From Bordetella petrii (lineage in GTDB: Bacteria; Pseudomonadota; Gammaproteobacteria; Burkholderiales; Burkholderiaceae_B), in the NCBI RefSeq assembly GCF_000067205.1, contig NC_010170.1:4960001-5024000 (forward strand): a stretch of DNA of 64,000 bases, given 5' to 3'. Made by a program: the position numbers and the translations under genes. Below are positions 34,121 to 40,495 of this stretch, piece by piece (within the stretch, counting starts at the first letter, position 1; every line of letters begins with the position of its first letter). A model generated the notes under the pieces. That model did no database searches and was not told the origin of the DNA. It was given only the letters and a program-made list of their open reading frames with translations.

Positions 34121-35362
34121 TCAGGCCGCCAACGACACCGACACCGGCGCGTTGGCCTCGCAAGCATCCAGCGCACGGGCCAGGCGCTCGACGCCCTGGG
34201 TGATCAGGCCTTCGTTCATGGTGGCGAACGACATGCGCATGGCGTTCAGGTCGGCTTGCTGCGGATCGGCGTAGAACGCCTTGCCGGGCACGTACACAAT
34301 GCCTTGTTCGATGGCGTAGGGCAGCAGCCGGGTGGCATCGGCCTCGCCGTTCAGGCGCACCCAGAAGAACATGCCGCCTTCAGGCTTGCGGAACGCGACG
34401 CGGCCGTCGAGATACTTATGCAGCGCCTGCGCCAACGCATCGCAGCGCGCCCCGTAGGCGGCGCGGATACGCGGCACGTGCTGCTGGTAGCGGCCGTTGG
34501 CCAGGTACTGCGCCACCACCTCCTGTATCCAGGCCGACGACGCCATGTCGTCGGCCGCCTTGGCGCCCACGCAGCGGCGGCGCACTTCGGCCGGAGCCAC
34601 CAGCCAGCCGATGCGCAGCGCGGGCGCCATCGTCTTGGACATGGTCGAGATATACACGGCCCAGTGGCGCGCTTCGCCCTCGGCCAGCGCGGCGATGGGC
34701 GGCACCTGTTCGCCGGAGAAGCGCAGTTCGCCGTAGGGATCGTCTTCGACGATCAGGAAGCGGTGCTTGACGGCCAGTTCGAGCAGGCGCAGGCGGCGCT
34801 GCCGGCTGATGGTGGCGCCGCACGGGTTCGAGAATGACGCCACCACGCAGACGATCTTGGGCTTGAGCCGCGCAGCCATTTCATCGAGCGCATCGACGTC
34901 GATGCCTTCCGGGCCGGACGCCACCGGATGCACCGTGGCTCCGGTATAGCGCAACGCCTGCACCGAATTGGGAAAAGCCGGGCTTTCGATGAAAGCGTGG
35001 TCGCCGGGCTGCAGCATGACCCGGCTGATCAGCGCCAGCGCCTGCTGCGAACCGCCCGTGACGGCCAGCTCGGTGTCGGGATCGCGTGCCAGCCCGCGTT
35101 CGGCGGTCAGGCGGGCCAGTTCGGCGCGCAGGCTGGCCTGTCCGTCGATGTTGGAATACTGCAGGCAAGCGCCCAGCCGCGCCAGCACCTGGTTCGACGC
35201 GGTGGTCAGGCCATCGATGTCGAACAGTTCCTGGGCGGGATAGCCGCCAGCCATGGATATGCTGCCCGGCCGCATGGCGTACGACATAAGGGAACGGATG
35301 GGCGAAGCGGCGGGAGTCTGGAAGGGAGTGGCGAACGCGTAGCTGGGTGCGGCGGAAGACAT
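34121..35362 (-). CDS. PLP-dependent aminotransferase, class I/II (2-aminoadipate aminotransferase-like)
   Basis: A 413-aa fold-type I enzyme related to MocR/LysN proteins but without a GntR DNA-binding domain. The N-terminal SISMAGGYPAQELFDI segment, the PLP-phosphate loop TGGSQQAL, the NPCGA motif, the aspartate in VEDDPYGELRF and the Schiff-base lysine in STMSKTMAPALRIGW are visible. ATG 35362 is used; ATG 35407 in the same frame would add 15 residues, and neither has a strong ribosome-binding site. It is divergent from the YggS-like gene. Substrate range is typically broad (aromatic or alpha-amino-dicarboxylic acids). Confidence 0.9.
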   Translation of the reverse strand: MSSAAPSYAFATPFQTPAASPIRSLMSYAMRPGSISMAGGYPAQELFDIDGLTTASNQVLARLGACLQYSNIDGQASLRAELARLTAERGLARDPDTELAVTGGSQQALALISRVMLQPGDHAFIESPAFPNSVQALRYTGATVHPVASGPEGIDVDALDEMAARLKPKIVCVVASFSNPCGATISRQRRLRLLELAVKHRFLIVEDDPYGELRFSGEQVPPIAALAEGEARHWAVYISTMSKTMAPALRIGWLVAPAEVRRRCVGAKAADDMASSAWIQEVVAQYLANGRYQQHVPRIRAAYGARCDALAQALHKYLDGRVAFRKPEGGMFFWVRLNGEADATRLLPYAIEQGIVYVPGKAFYADPQQADLNAMRMSFATMNEGLITQGVERLARALDACEANAPVSVSLAA

Positions 35363-35575
35363 GATGAAAGGCGAGGCCGGCAAGAAGGGAGAGGCGGGAG
35401 GGAGCATCGGCGCGGCGCCTGGCCGCGTGATGGCATAGAACCTTGAAATATAAGCAAATGCCAGTTGATTCTATGCTTGCCCCCAGGGGCGGTCAACGCG
35501 CGGACGGCCGTTGCGGCCAGCCGTGCCCGCGGCTGGCGATTATGATTGCGTTTTTGTATGGATTCCCCCACAAGC

Positions 35576-36298
35576 ATGAGCTCCGACGACTCCATGGCGG
35601 CGCGCGTGGCCCGGGTGCGGCAGCGTATGGACGCGGCCTGCGCGCGGGCCGGCCGCGCCCCGGAAAGCGTGACGCTGCTGCCGGTCAGCAAGACGTTCGG
35701 GCCCGAGGCGGTGCGCGAGGCGGCCGCGCTGGGCCTGCGCCGGTTCGGCGAAAACAAGACCCAGGAAATCCGCCAGAAGGCTGGCCCGCTGGCCGACCTG
35801 GACATCCAATGGGTCATGATCGGCCACTTGCAGACCAACAAGGCCAAAGACGCCGCGCGCCATGCCGCCGAAGTGCAGTCGCTCGACCGCCTGGACCTGG
35901 CTTACGCGCTGCAGCGCCGGCTGCAAGCCGAGGGGCGGGCCATCGACGTGCTGGTGCAGGTAAAGACCTCGCCCGAGCCCAGCAAGCATGGGCTGGACAT
36001 GCAGGCCGTGTCCAGCTTCCTGCGCATCGTGGCGGGCGACTGCCCGGCGCTGCGGGTGCAGGGGTTGATGACGCTGGCGGTGCAATCCGATGACACCGCA
36101 GCCGTGCGGGCGTGCTTTCGCGCGCTGCGTGAACTGCGCGACCGGCTGCGCGACGAAAACATTCCCGATGTGCGGCTGGACCGGTTGTCGATGGGCATGA
36201 GCGGCGATTTCGAAATCGCCATTGAAGAAGGCGCCACCGAGGTTCGGGTGGGCAGCGCCATTTTCGGGACGCGAACTTACTTGCAGGCGCCGTTGTAA
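35576..36298 (+). CDS. YggS family PLP homeostasis protein
   Basis: A 240-aa PLP-binding TIM barrel (alanine-racemase-like N-domain only). The Schiff-base lysine lies in LLPVSKTF; GENKTQEI, WVMIGHLQTNKAKDA and SMGMSGDFEIAIEEGATEVR are signatures. It keeps free PLP and B6 vitamers in balance. ATG 35576 gives a length close to relatives; ATG 35558 would add six residues and lies too near a TATGAT element at 35541-35546 if that is the -10 box. It is divergent from an aminotransferase gene, another PLP protein. Confidence 0.92.
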   Translation: MSSDDSMAARVARVRQRMDAACARAGRAPESVTLLPVSKTFGPEAVREAAALGLRRFGENKTQEIRQKAGPLADLDIQWVMIGHLQTNKAKDAARHAAEVQSLDRLDLAYALQRRLQAEGRAIDVLVQVKTSPEPSKHGLDMQAVSSFLRIVAGDCPALRVQGLMTLAVQSDDTAAVRACFRALRELRDRLRDENIPDVRLDRLSMGMSGDFEIAIEEGATEVRVGSAIFGTRTYLQAPL

Positions 36299-36322
36299 GT
36301 AGCGTTGCAGGTATCGTTGTAA

Positions 36323-36348
36323 GCGCCCGCCGGATGCCCGGCGAGCGC
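36323..36348. terminator. terminator-like hairpin between YggS-like and copper-chaperone genes
   Basis: GCGC-C-CGCCGG-ATGC-CCGGCG-A-GCGC forms a 10-bp stem with one C/A mismatch in the 73-bp gap between convergent genes. No T-run is present. Confidence 0.45.
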
Positions 36349-36371
36349 CAGCGCCTGGGGCAATGCGCCCG

Positions 36372-36872
36372 TCAGTGCTTCATGTCCATGCCATGCTGCA
36401 TGCCGTGCTGCATGCCCGGATTGTGGCCAATGGGCTTGACCTTGAACTTCACGGCCACTTCGCCGGCTTTTTCGAACTTCAGCGTGGCCGGCACTTCGGC
36501 GCCTTCGGTGAAGGGCTGCTTCAGTTTCAGGAACATCACGTGGTAGCCGCCCGGCGCCAGCTTGACCTCGCCGTCGGCCGGCACGGGAATGCCGTCGGGC
36601 AGATGGCGCATGCGCGCCACGCCGTTTTCGGTTTGCACGGTATGCAGCTCGACCCGCTCCGCCGCGCTCGAGGTCACGGACACCAGCCGGTCGGCCGTCT
36701 TGGCGTCGTTGTCGATTTCCATGTAGCCGGCGCCGTTGGCCTGGCCGGGCGCCGTGGCGCGGACCCACAGGTCGTCGATCTCGACCTGGCCGGCCTTGTA
36801 GTCGTTGGCCCAGGCGGACGTGGCGGCGCACAGGCCCAGGGTAGCTGCCAGCGCCCATTGACGGATTTTCAT
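36372..36872 (-). CDS. PCu(A)C copper chaperone, periplasmic
   Basis: A 166-aa exported protein. ATG 36872 follows a GGAGG site and a signal peptide (WALAATLGLCAATSAWA) precedes the mature domain. The family copper motif is visible as ELHT...MRHL and GGYHVMFLKL. An unusually Met/His-rich tail (HNPGMQHGMQHGMDMKH) adds further Cu(I)/Cu(II) ligands. Such proteins deliver copper to cytochrome oxidase CuA, often with Sco; no sco gene is in the window. It is encoded next to argP on the same strand, 44 bp downstream. Confidence 0.92.
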   Translation of the reverse strand: MKIRQWALAATLGLCAATSAWANDYKAGQVEIDDLWVRATAPGQANGAGYMEIDNDAKTADRLVSVTSSAAERVELHTVQTENGVARMRHLPDGIPVPADGEVKLAPGGYHVMFLKLKQPFTEGAEVPATLKFEKAGEVAVKFKVKPIGHNPGMQHGMQHGMDMKH

Positions 36873-36916
36873 GAGGACACCTCCGATGCTGCCGGCCCGC
36901 AATCGCGCCCGGCGGG

Positions 36917-37816
36917 TTAACGCCGCCGGACCAGGGCGCCGGCGGCCGCCAGGACCGACTGGGTCAAGGCTTCCATAGCCTGCGAGTTTACTCGCCAGTG
37001 CTGCCAGTAAAGCGGCACGTCTTCGGCCGCGCGGGCGCGCAGCGGCACCAGCCGGCCAGAATCGAGCTCCTGCTTGATCAGCGGCAAGGGGTTCATCGTC
37101 CAGCCCAGGCCGTCCAGCGTGGCCTGCACAAAAGCGCGCGAGGAAGGCAGCCACCATACCGGCGGCTGCCACGGCGCATCGCCCATGACCTTGCGTGCGA
37201 ACCGCGCCTGCAACGCGTCTTTGCGGTTGAACACCAGCACCGGCGCGCTGGCCAGCGTGCGCGCGTTGACCCCTTGGGCGAAATGGCGGGCATGGAATTC
37301 GGGCGTGCAGCTGGCCACATAACGCATGCTGCCCAGCGCATGAATGCGGCAGCCCTGCACCGGATCGGCCAGCGCCGTCACCGCGCCCAGCACCGAGCCA
37401 TTGCGCAGCAGCGTGGCCGTATGGTCCTGGTCTTCGGACTGTAAATCCAGGGTGGCGCGGCTGCGCGCGGCGAACAGCCGGGCGGCATCCATGAACCAGG
37501 TTTCCAGGCTGTCGTGGTTGACCGCCACCGCCAGGCTGGCATGCGGCAGCGTGTCGCCTTCCAGGCCCAGGCGGTCAAGCGCGTCGTGCTCCAGCAGCGC
37601 GGTCTGTTCGGCCAGTTGCACCAGCACCTGGCCATCCGGCGTGGCGGCGGCCGGCACCGTGCGCTGCACCAGCAGCCGGCCCATGCGGGCCTCCAACGTC
37701 TTGACCCGCTGCGACACCGCCGACGGCGTTACGTTCAGCGCCGCCGCGGCGCGTTCGAAGCTGCCTTCGCGCACCACCGCCGCCAGCGCCCGCAGGTTGC
37801 CATGGTCGATTTTCAT
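36917..37816 (-). CDS. argP: LysR-type regulator ArgP (IciA)
   Basis: A 299-aa LysR protein. The N-terminus (NLRALAAVVREGSFERAAAALNVTPSAVSQRVKTLE, read in pieces) and the overall length match ArgP, which senses arginine and lysine and activates the arginine exporter gene argO. Here argO is directly divergent, 119 bp away, which is strong support. The intergenic stretch is AT-rich (TTAAATAAAATTAG), as ArgP targets are. Confidence 0.93.
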   Translation of the reverse strand: MKIDHGNLRALAAVVREGSFERAAAALNVTPSAVSQRVKTLEARMGRLLVQRTVPAAATPDGQVLVQLAEQTALLEHDALDRLGLEGDTLPHASLAVAVNHDSLETWFMDAARLFAARSRATLDLQSEDQDHTATLLRNGSVLGAVTALADPVQGCRIHALGSMRYVASCTPEFHARHFAQGVNARTLASAPVLVFNRKDALQARFARKVMGDAPWQPPVWWLPSSRAFVQATLDGLGWTMNPLPLIKQELDSGRLVPLRARAAEDVPLYWQHWRVNSQAMEALTQSVLAAAGALVRRR

Positions 37817-37935
37817 GTCTTTAGAATTGCTTAATCAGGTTAAATAAAATTAGCTGTATTTCATTACTCAGGCAAGCCAGAATACGTACCTGGCCGCGGC
37901 GATTTGCCGCGGCGCCGTTTTTTCCGGACCCCACG

Positions 37936-38571
37936 ATGTACACGCTTGCCTCGCTTCCCGCCCTGTTCACCGCCTGGGCCAGTGGCACCGCCACGGGCCT
38001 GGGGCTGTTCGCCGTCGTCGGCGCGCAAAGCGCGTTCATCCTGCGGCAGGGTTTGATGCGCGCGCACTTGCTAAGCATCCTGGCCCTGTGTGCGGCCATC
38101 GACGCGGTGTTCATCTTCGCCAGCGTGTGGGGGCTGCAAGCGGTAGCCAGCTGGTTCCCGTGGCTCACACGCGCCATCCTGTGGTTCGGCGTGGCGTTCC
38201 TGAGCTGGTACGCGGTGCAGTCGGCGCGGCGCGCGCTGTGGGCTCGGGGCGGCCTGCAGGCCGCGCAGCACGCCGTCCCATCGCGCCGCGCGGCGCTGCT
38301 GGGCGCGGCCGGCTTCACCTTGCTGAACCCGCATTTCTGGCTGGACATCATGGTGGTCGGGTCGCTGGCGCACGGCTTCGACGATGCGCGCCTGGCCTTC
38401 GCCGCCGGCGCGGTAACCGCCAGCGTGCTATGGCTGGCCGTGCTGGGCATAGGCTCGCGCCTGTTCGCCCCCCGCTTCGCCGACCCGCGCGCCTGGCGCG
38501 TACTGGACGGCACCATCGCCATCGTAATGGCCGCCCTGGCAATCCGCCTGGCCTGCAACGGCCTGGCTTGA
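37936..38571 (+). CDS. argO: LysE/ArgO family arginine exporter
   Basis: A 211-aa inner-membrane protein with about six hydrophobic helices. The signature GLFAVVGAQSAFILRQGLMR and the mid-protein TLLNPHFWLDIMVVGSLA identify the LysE/ArgO branch, which exports arginine or lysine. Divergent argP is its expected activator. Its 3' end faces the modular REP-like arrays and the IS110 element. Confidence 0.92.
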   Translation: MYTLASLPALFTAWASGTATGLGLFAVVGAQSAFILRQGLMRAHLLSILALCAAIDAVFIFASVWGLQAVASWFPWLTRAILWFGVAFLSWYAVQSARRALWARGGLQAAQHAVPSRRAALLGAAGFTLLNPHFWLDIMVVGSLAHGFDDARLAFAAGAVTASVLWLAVLGIGSRLFAPRFADPRAWRVLDGTIAIVMAALAIRLACNGLA

Positions 38572-38638
38572 AGCAGCAGTCAGGTGGCAGGCCCGGCAAG
38601 AGAGACGGCCAGGCGTCAGACTTCCCGAGAAACCACCA

Positions 38639-38769
38639 GGTGTCGGGCTCCGCAGGTGCCCGACACCGAAGCTGGCAACCGGCGTCTCAATCAAACGGTG
38701 CCCGACACCGAAGCGGGCAACCGGCGTCTCAATCGAACGGTGTCTGACACCCTTCGGGAGTCAGACACC
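38639..38769. repeat. REP-like array A: start hairpin, two 42-bp units, end hairpin
   Basis: A start hairpin (38639-38667, stem GGTGTCGGGC/GCCCGACACC) overlaps the first unit. Units are a 13-bp palindromic core (GGTGCCCGACACC) plus a 29-bp spacer (GAAGCGGGCAACCGGCGTCT...), at 38655-38696 and 38697-38738. The end hairpin (38739-38769) has arms GGTGTCTGACACC and GGAGTCAGACACC with a CTTCG loop. The IS110 element follows its last base pair, using the CT at 38769-38770 as core. Arrays B and C have the same plan. Confidence 0.9.
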
Positions 38770-38772
38770 TTG

Positions 38773-38778
38773 TATCTT
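38773..38778 (+). promoter_or_regulatory. -10 half of the IS110 circle-junction promoter
   Basis: TATCTT in the left end. When right and left ends are joined through one CT core, TTGACT of the right end (39972-39977) stands exactly 17 bp upstream. In the inserted form no comparable -35 is present at the right distance, so this promoter would work mainly in the excised circle. Transcription would begin near 38785, just before the first hairpin of the predicted bridge RNA. Confidence 0.6.
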
Positions 38779-38784
38779 GAGCGC

Positions 38785-38970
38785 GGTAGTGATTAGCTAT
38801 CGCTACTAGCGGATCCGGTGAGTTTGTTCTGACACGGAAAGCCTGGACTTTGTGACGCAGATTAGGCCCCGGATTCGCGCCTCTGAGAGCCGACTGGATG
38901 CTGGACGGTAGCCTAGGGCATAGTGACCCTGCATGAACAAGGCAAGTGGGCGCAGTGGGCTTGGGGGCCA
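38785..38970 (+). ncRNA. predicted IS110 bridge RNA
   Basis: The left end folds as follows. A 5' stem-loop is GTAGTGAT-TAGCT-ATCGCTAC (38786-38806). The target-binding loop is closed by CGGATCCGG (38810-38818) with CCGGATTCG (38869-38877). It carries TCTGACAC (38828-38835, 7/8 identical to target TCAGACAC at 38761-38768), a small AAAG/CTTT hairpin (38838-38851) and GCAG (38857-38860, complementary to core-plus-right-target CTGC). The donor-binding loop carries GACGGTA (38904-38910, identical to 39983-39989 in the right end), an AGGG/CCCT hairpin (38915-38930) and ACAAG (38937-38941, complementary to core-plus-left-end CTTGT). It is flanked by GCCGACT/AGTGGGC. This order matches the known IS621 bridge RNA. 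Confidence 0.7.
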
Positions 38971-38991
38971 TTTTACTAGGAGTCCAAGTCG

Positions 38992-39975
38992 ATGTTTTTT
39001 CTGGGAATTGACGTCTCAAAGGCCAAGCTCAACTGCGCGCTGGTCGGCGCCGAGGGCGATAAGCGCAAGACCAAGGTGGTGGCTAATACGGTGGCCGGGA
39101 TTCAGGCGCTGTTAGGCTGGTGCGCCAAGCAAGGCGCGCAGCCCGAGCAGTTGCACGTGGTGCTCGAGCCGACCGGGCCGTACCACGAGCAGGCGGGCAC
39201 CGCGTTGCATGAGGCGGGGGCCACGGTCTCGATGATCAATCCGGCGCAGGCGCGCGATTTTGCCGGTGCGCTGGCGGTGCGCACCAAGAACGATGAGCTC
39301 GACAGCTACGTGCTGGCCCGCTATGGCCAGGCGCTGTGCCCGCCGGCCTGGCAGCCGGCGCCGCTGCACGCGCGGCAACTGCGCGCGCTGCTGGCCCGGC
39401 ACGAGGCGCTGGCCAAGGATCTGCAGCGTGAGCTCAACCGGCAGGAGAAGGCCCAGTTCGGCCAGTCGCCCGAGCCGGTCACCGGCTCGATCGACAAAAG
39501 CGTGGCGTTCCTGACCGAGCAGATCAAGCGTCTGGAGCGCGCGATCAACGACCATATCGACCGCCATCCCGACCTGAAAGAGGACCGGGACCTGCTGACC
39601 AGCATCCCGGCGGTCGGCCCACAGACCGGCAACGCGTTGCTGTCGATCATGCATAACCGGCGCATTGAATCGCCGCAGGCGTTGGCGGCCTATCTGGGCC
39701 TGGTGCCCGTACAGCGCCAGTCCGGCACCAGCCTGAACGGCCGGCCTCGGCTGTCCAAGACCGGGCCGGCTCGGGTGCGGGCCACCCTGTACATGGCCGC
39801 GGTCGTGGCTGTGCGCCATAACCCCCACATACAGGCGCTCTATGCCCGCCTGCTGGCCGCCGGCAAGAGCAAGATGGCTGCTCTCGGCGCCGCCATGCGC
39901 AAGCTCGCTCACTTATGCTTCGGCGTGCTTAAAAACCGCACCCCTTATCGCAGCGATTACGCGTTACCCGCTTGA
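38992..39975 (+). CDS. IS110-family transposase (DEDD recombinase)
   Basis: A 327-aa protein. The N-terminal RuvC-like domain shows D7 (GIDVSK), E59 (LEPTG), D101 and D104 (KNDELDSYVLA), the DEDD set. A coiled-coil linker (about 125-200) leads to the C-terminal Transposase_20 domain (IPAVGPQTGNALLS, AAYLGLVP) with the probable catalytic serine S244 in QRQSGTSLNG. ATG 38992 is preceded by AGGAG at 38979. Size and motif spacing are close to the characterised IS621 recombinase, which acts with a bridge RNA. No frameshift or stop is seen. Confidence 0.95.
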   Translation: MFFLGIDVSKAKLNCALVGAEGDKRKTKVVANTVAGIQALLGWCAKQGAQPEQLHVVLEPTGPYHEQAGTALHEAGATVSMINPAQARDFAGALAVRTKNDELDSYVLARYGQALCPPAWQPAPLHARQLRALLARHEALAKDLQRELNRQEKAQFGQSPEPVTGSIDKSVAFLTEQIKRLERAINDHIDRHPDLKEDRDLLTSIPAVGPQTGNALLSIMHNRRIESPQALAAYLGLVPVQRQSGTSLNGRPRLSKTGPARVRATLYMAAVVAVRHNPHIQALYARLLAAGKSKMAALGAAMRKLAHLCFGVLKNRTPYRSDYALPA

Positions 39976-39992
39976 CTGCCAAGACGGTATCT
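39972..39992 (+). promoter_or_regulatory. IS110 right end: -35 half of the circle-junction promoter and left-donor sequence
   Basis: TTGACT (39972-39977) overlaps the transposase stop codon. The rest of the right end, GCCAAGACGGTAT, is followed by core CT (39991-39992). GACGGTA here equals the predicted left-donor guide at 38904-38910. Joined to the left end in a circle, TTGACT is 17 bp from TATCTT (38773-38778). Confidence 0.6.
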
Positions 39993-39993
39993 T

Positions 39994-40053
39994 CATACCA
40001 AATGACCTTGCCATCGTTGTGGAACAGGAGTCAGACCCACCAAGAAACCACCA
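39994..40053. repeat. 60-bp leader of repeat array B
   Basis: This segment (CATACCAAATGACCTTGCCA..., ending CCAAGAAACCACCA) recurs at 40187-40246 with 4 differences in 60 bp, each time directly before a start hairpin. Its last 25 bp or so also resemble the sequence before array A. It behaves as part of a duplicated composite module. Confidence 0.85.
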
Positions 40054-40184
40054 GGTGTCGGGCTCCGCAGGTGCCCGACACCGAAGCTGGCAACTGGCGT
40101 CTCAATCGAACGGTGTCTGACACCGAACCGGGCAACTGGCGTCTCAATCGAACGGTGTCTGACACCCTTCGGGAGTCAGACACC
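40054..40184. repeat. REP-like array B: start hairpin, two 42-bp units, end hairpin
   Basis: Start hairpin 40054-40082; units at 40070-40111 and 40112-40153; end hairpin 40154-40184 with a CTTCG loop. Array B plus the following GCATACCAAATG is the intact counterpart of the site interrupted by the IS110 element and therefore serves as the empty-site reference. Confidence 0.9.
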
Positions 40185-40186
40185 TG

Positions 40187-40246
40187 CATACCAAATGATC
40201 TTGCCGTCGTTGTGGAACAGGAGTCAGATCCACCAAGAACCCACCA
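40187..40246. repeat. 60-bp leader of repeat array C
   Basis: Second copy of the 39994-40053 leader (56/60 identical). The two copies are 193 bp apart, equal to one complete leader-plus-array module, so B and C probably arose by tandem duplication. Confidence 0.85.
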
Positions 40247-40461
40247 GGTGTCGGGCTCCGCAGGTGCCCGACACCGAAGCGGGCAACCGGCGTCTCAACA
40301 GAACGCTGCCTGACACCGAACCGGGCAACTGGCGTCTCAATCGAACGGTGTCTGACACCGAACTTGGCAACCAGCGTCTCAATAGAACGGTACCTGACAC
40401 CGAACCGGGCAACCGGCGCCCTGATCGAACGGTGTCTGACACCCTTCGGGAGTCAGACACC
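40247..40461. repeat. REP-like array C: start hairpin, four 42-bp units, end hairpin
   Basis: Start hairpin 40247-40275; units at 40263, 40305, 40347 and 40389, each 42 bp; end hairpin 40431-40461 with a CTTCG loop. Unit cores vary (GGTGCCCGACACC, GCTGCCTGACACC, GGTGTCTGACACC, GGTACCTGACACC) while the 29-bp spacer GAACCGGGCAACTGGCGTCT... is largely kept. It ends 34 bp from the PaaK-like gene's stop codon and could help terminate that operon. Confidence 0.9.
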
Positions 40462-40495
40462 TGGACGACCCTGAGCCACTCTGGGCGCCGGAAAT

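Larger units (their letters stand above)
38771..39992 (+). mobile_element. IS110-family insertion sequence (IS110 group), complete, 1.2 kb
   Basis: The element lies between array A and a 60-bp unique segment. An uninterrupted version of the site, ACACCTGCATACCAAATG at 40181-40198, places the left junction after ACACCT (38770) and the right junction before CATACCAAATG (39994). Both junctions carry a CT: 38769-38770 on the left and 39991-39992 on the right; base 39993 is T where the empty site has G. There are no terminal inverted repeats or long target duplication, as expected for IS110. The 221-bp left noncoding end and 17-bp right noncoding end identify the IS110 (not IS1111) group. One transposase gene is intact, so the element may be active. 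Confidence 0.9.

Noticed and set aside
38639..40461. CRISPR array
   Set aside because: Units repeat every 42 bp but the 29-bp spacers are themselves nearly identical within the arrays, the cores vary, and no cas genes are present.
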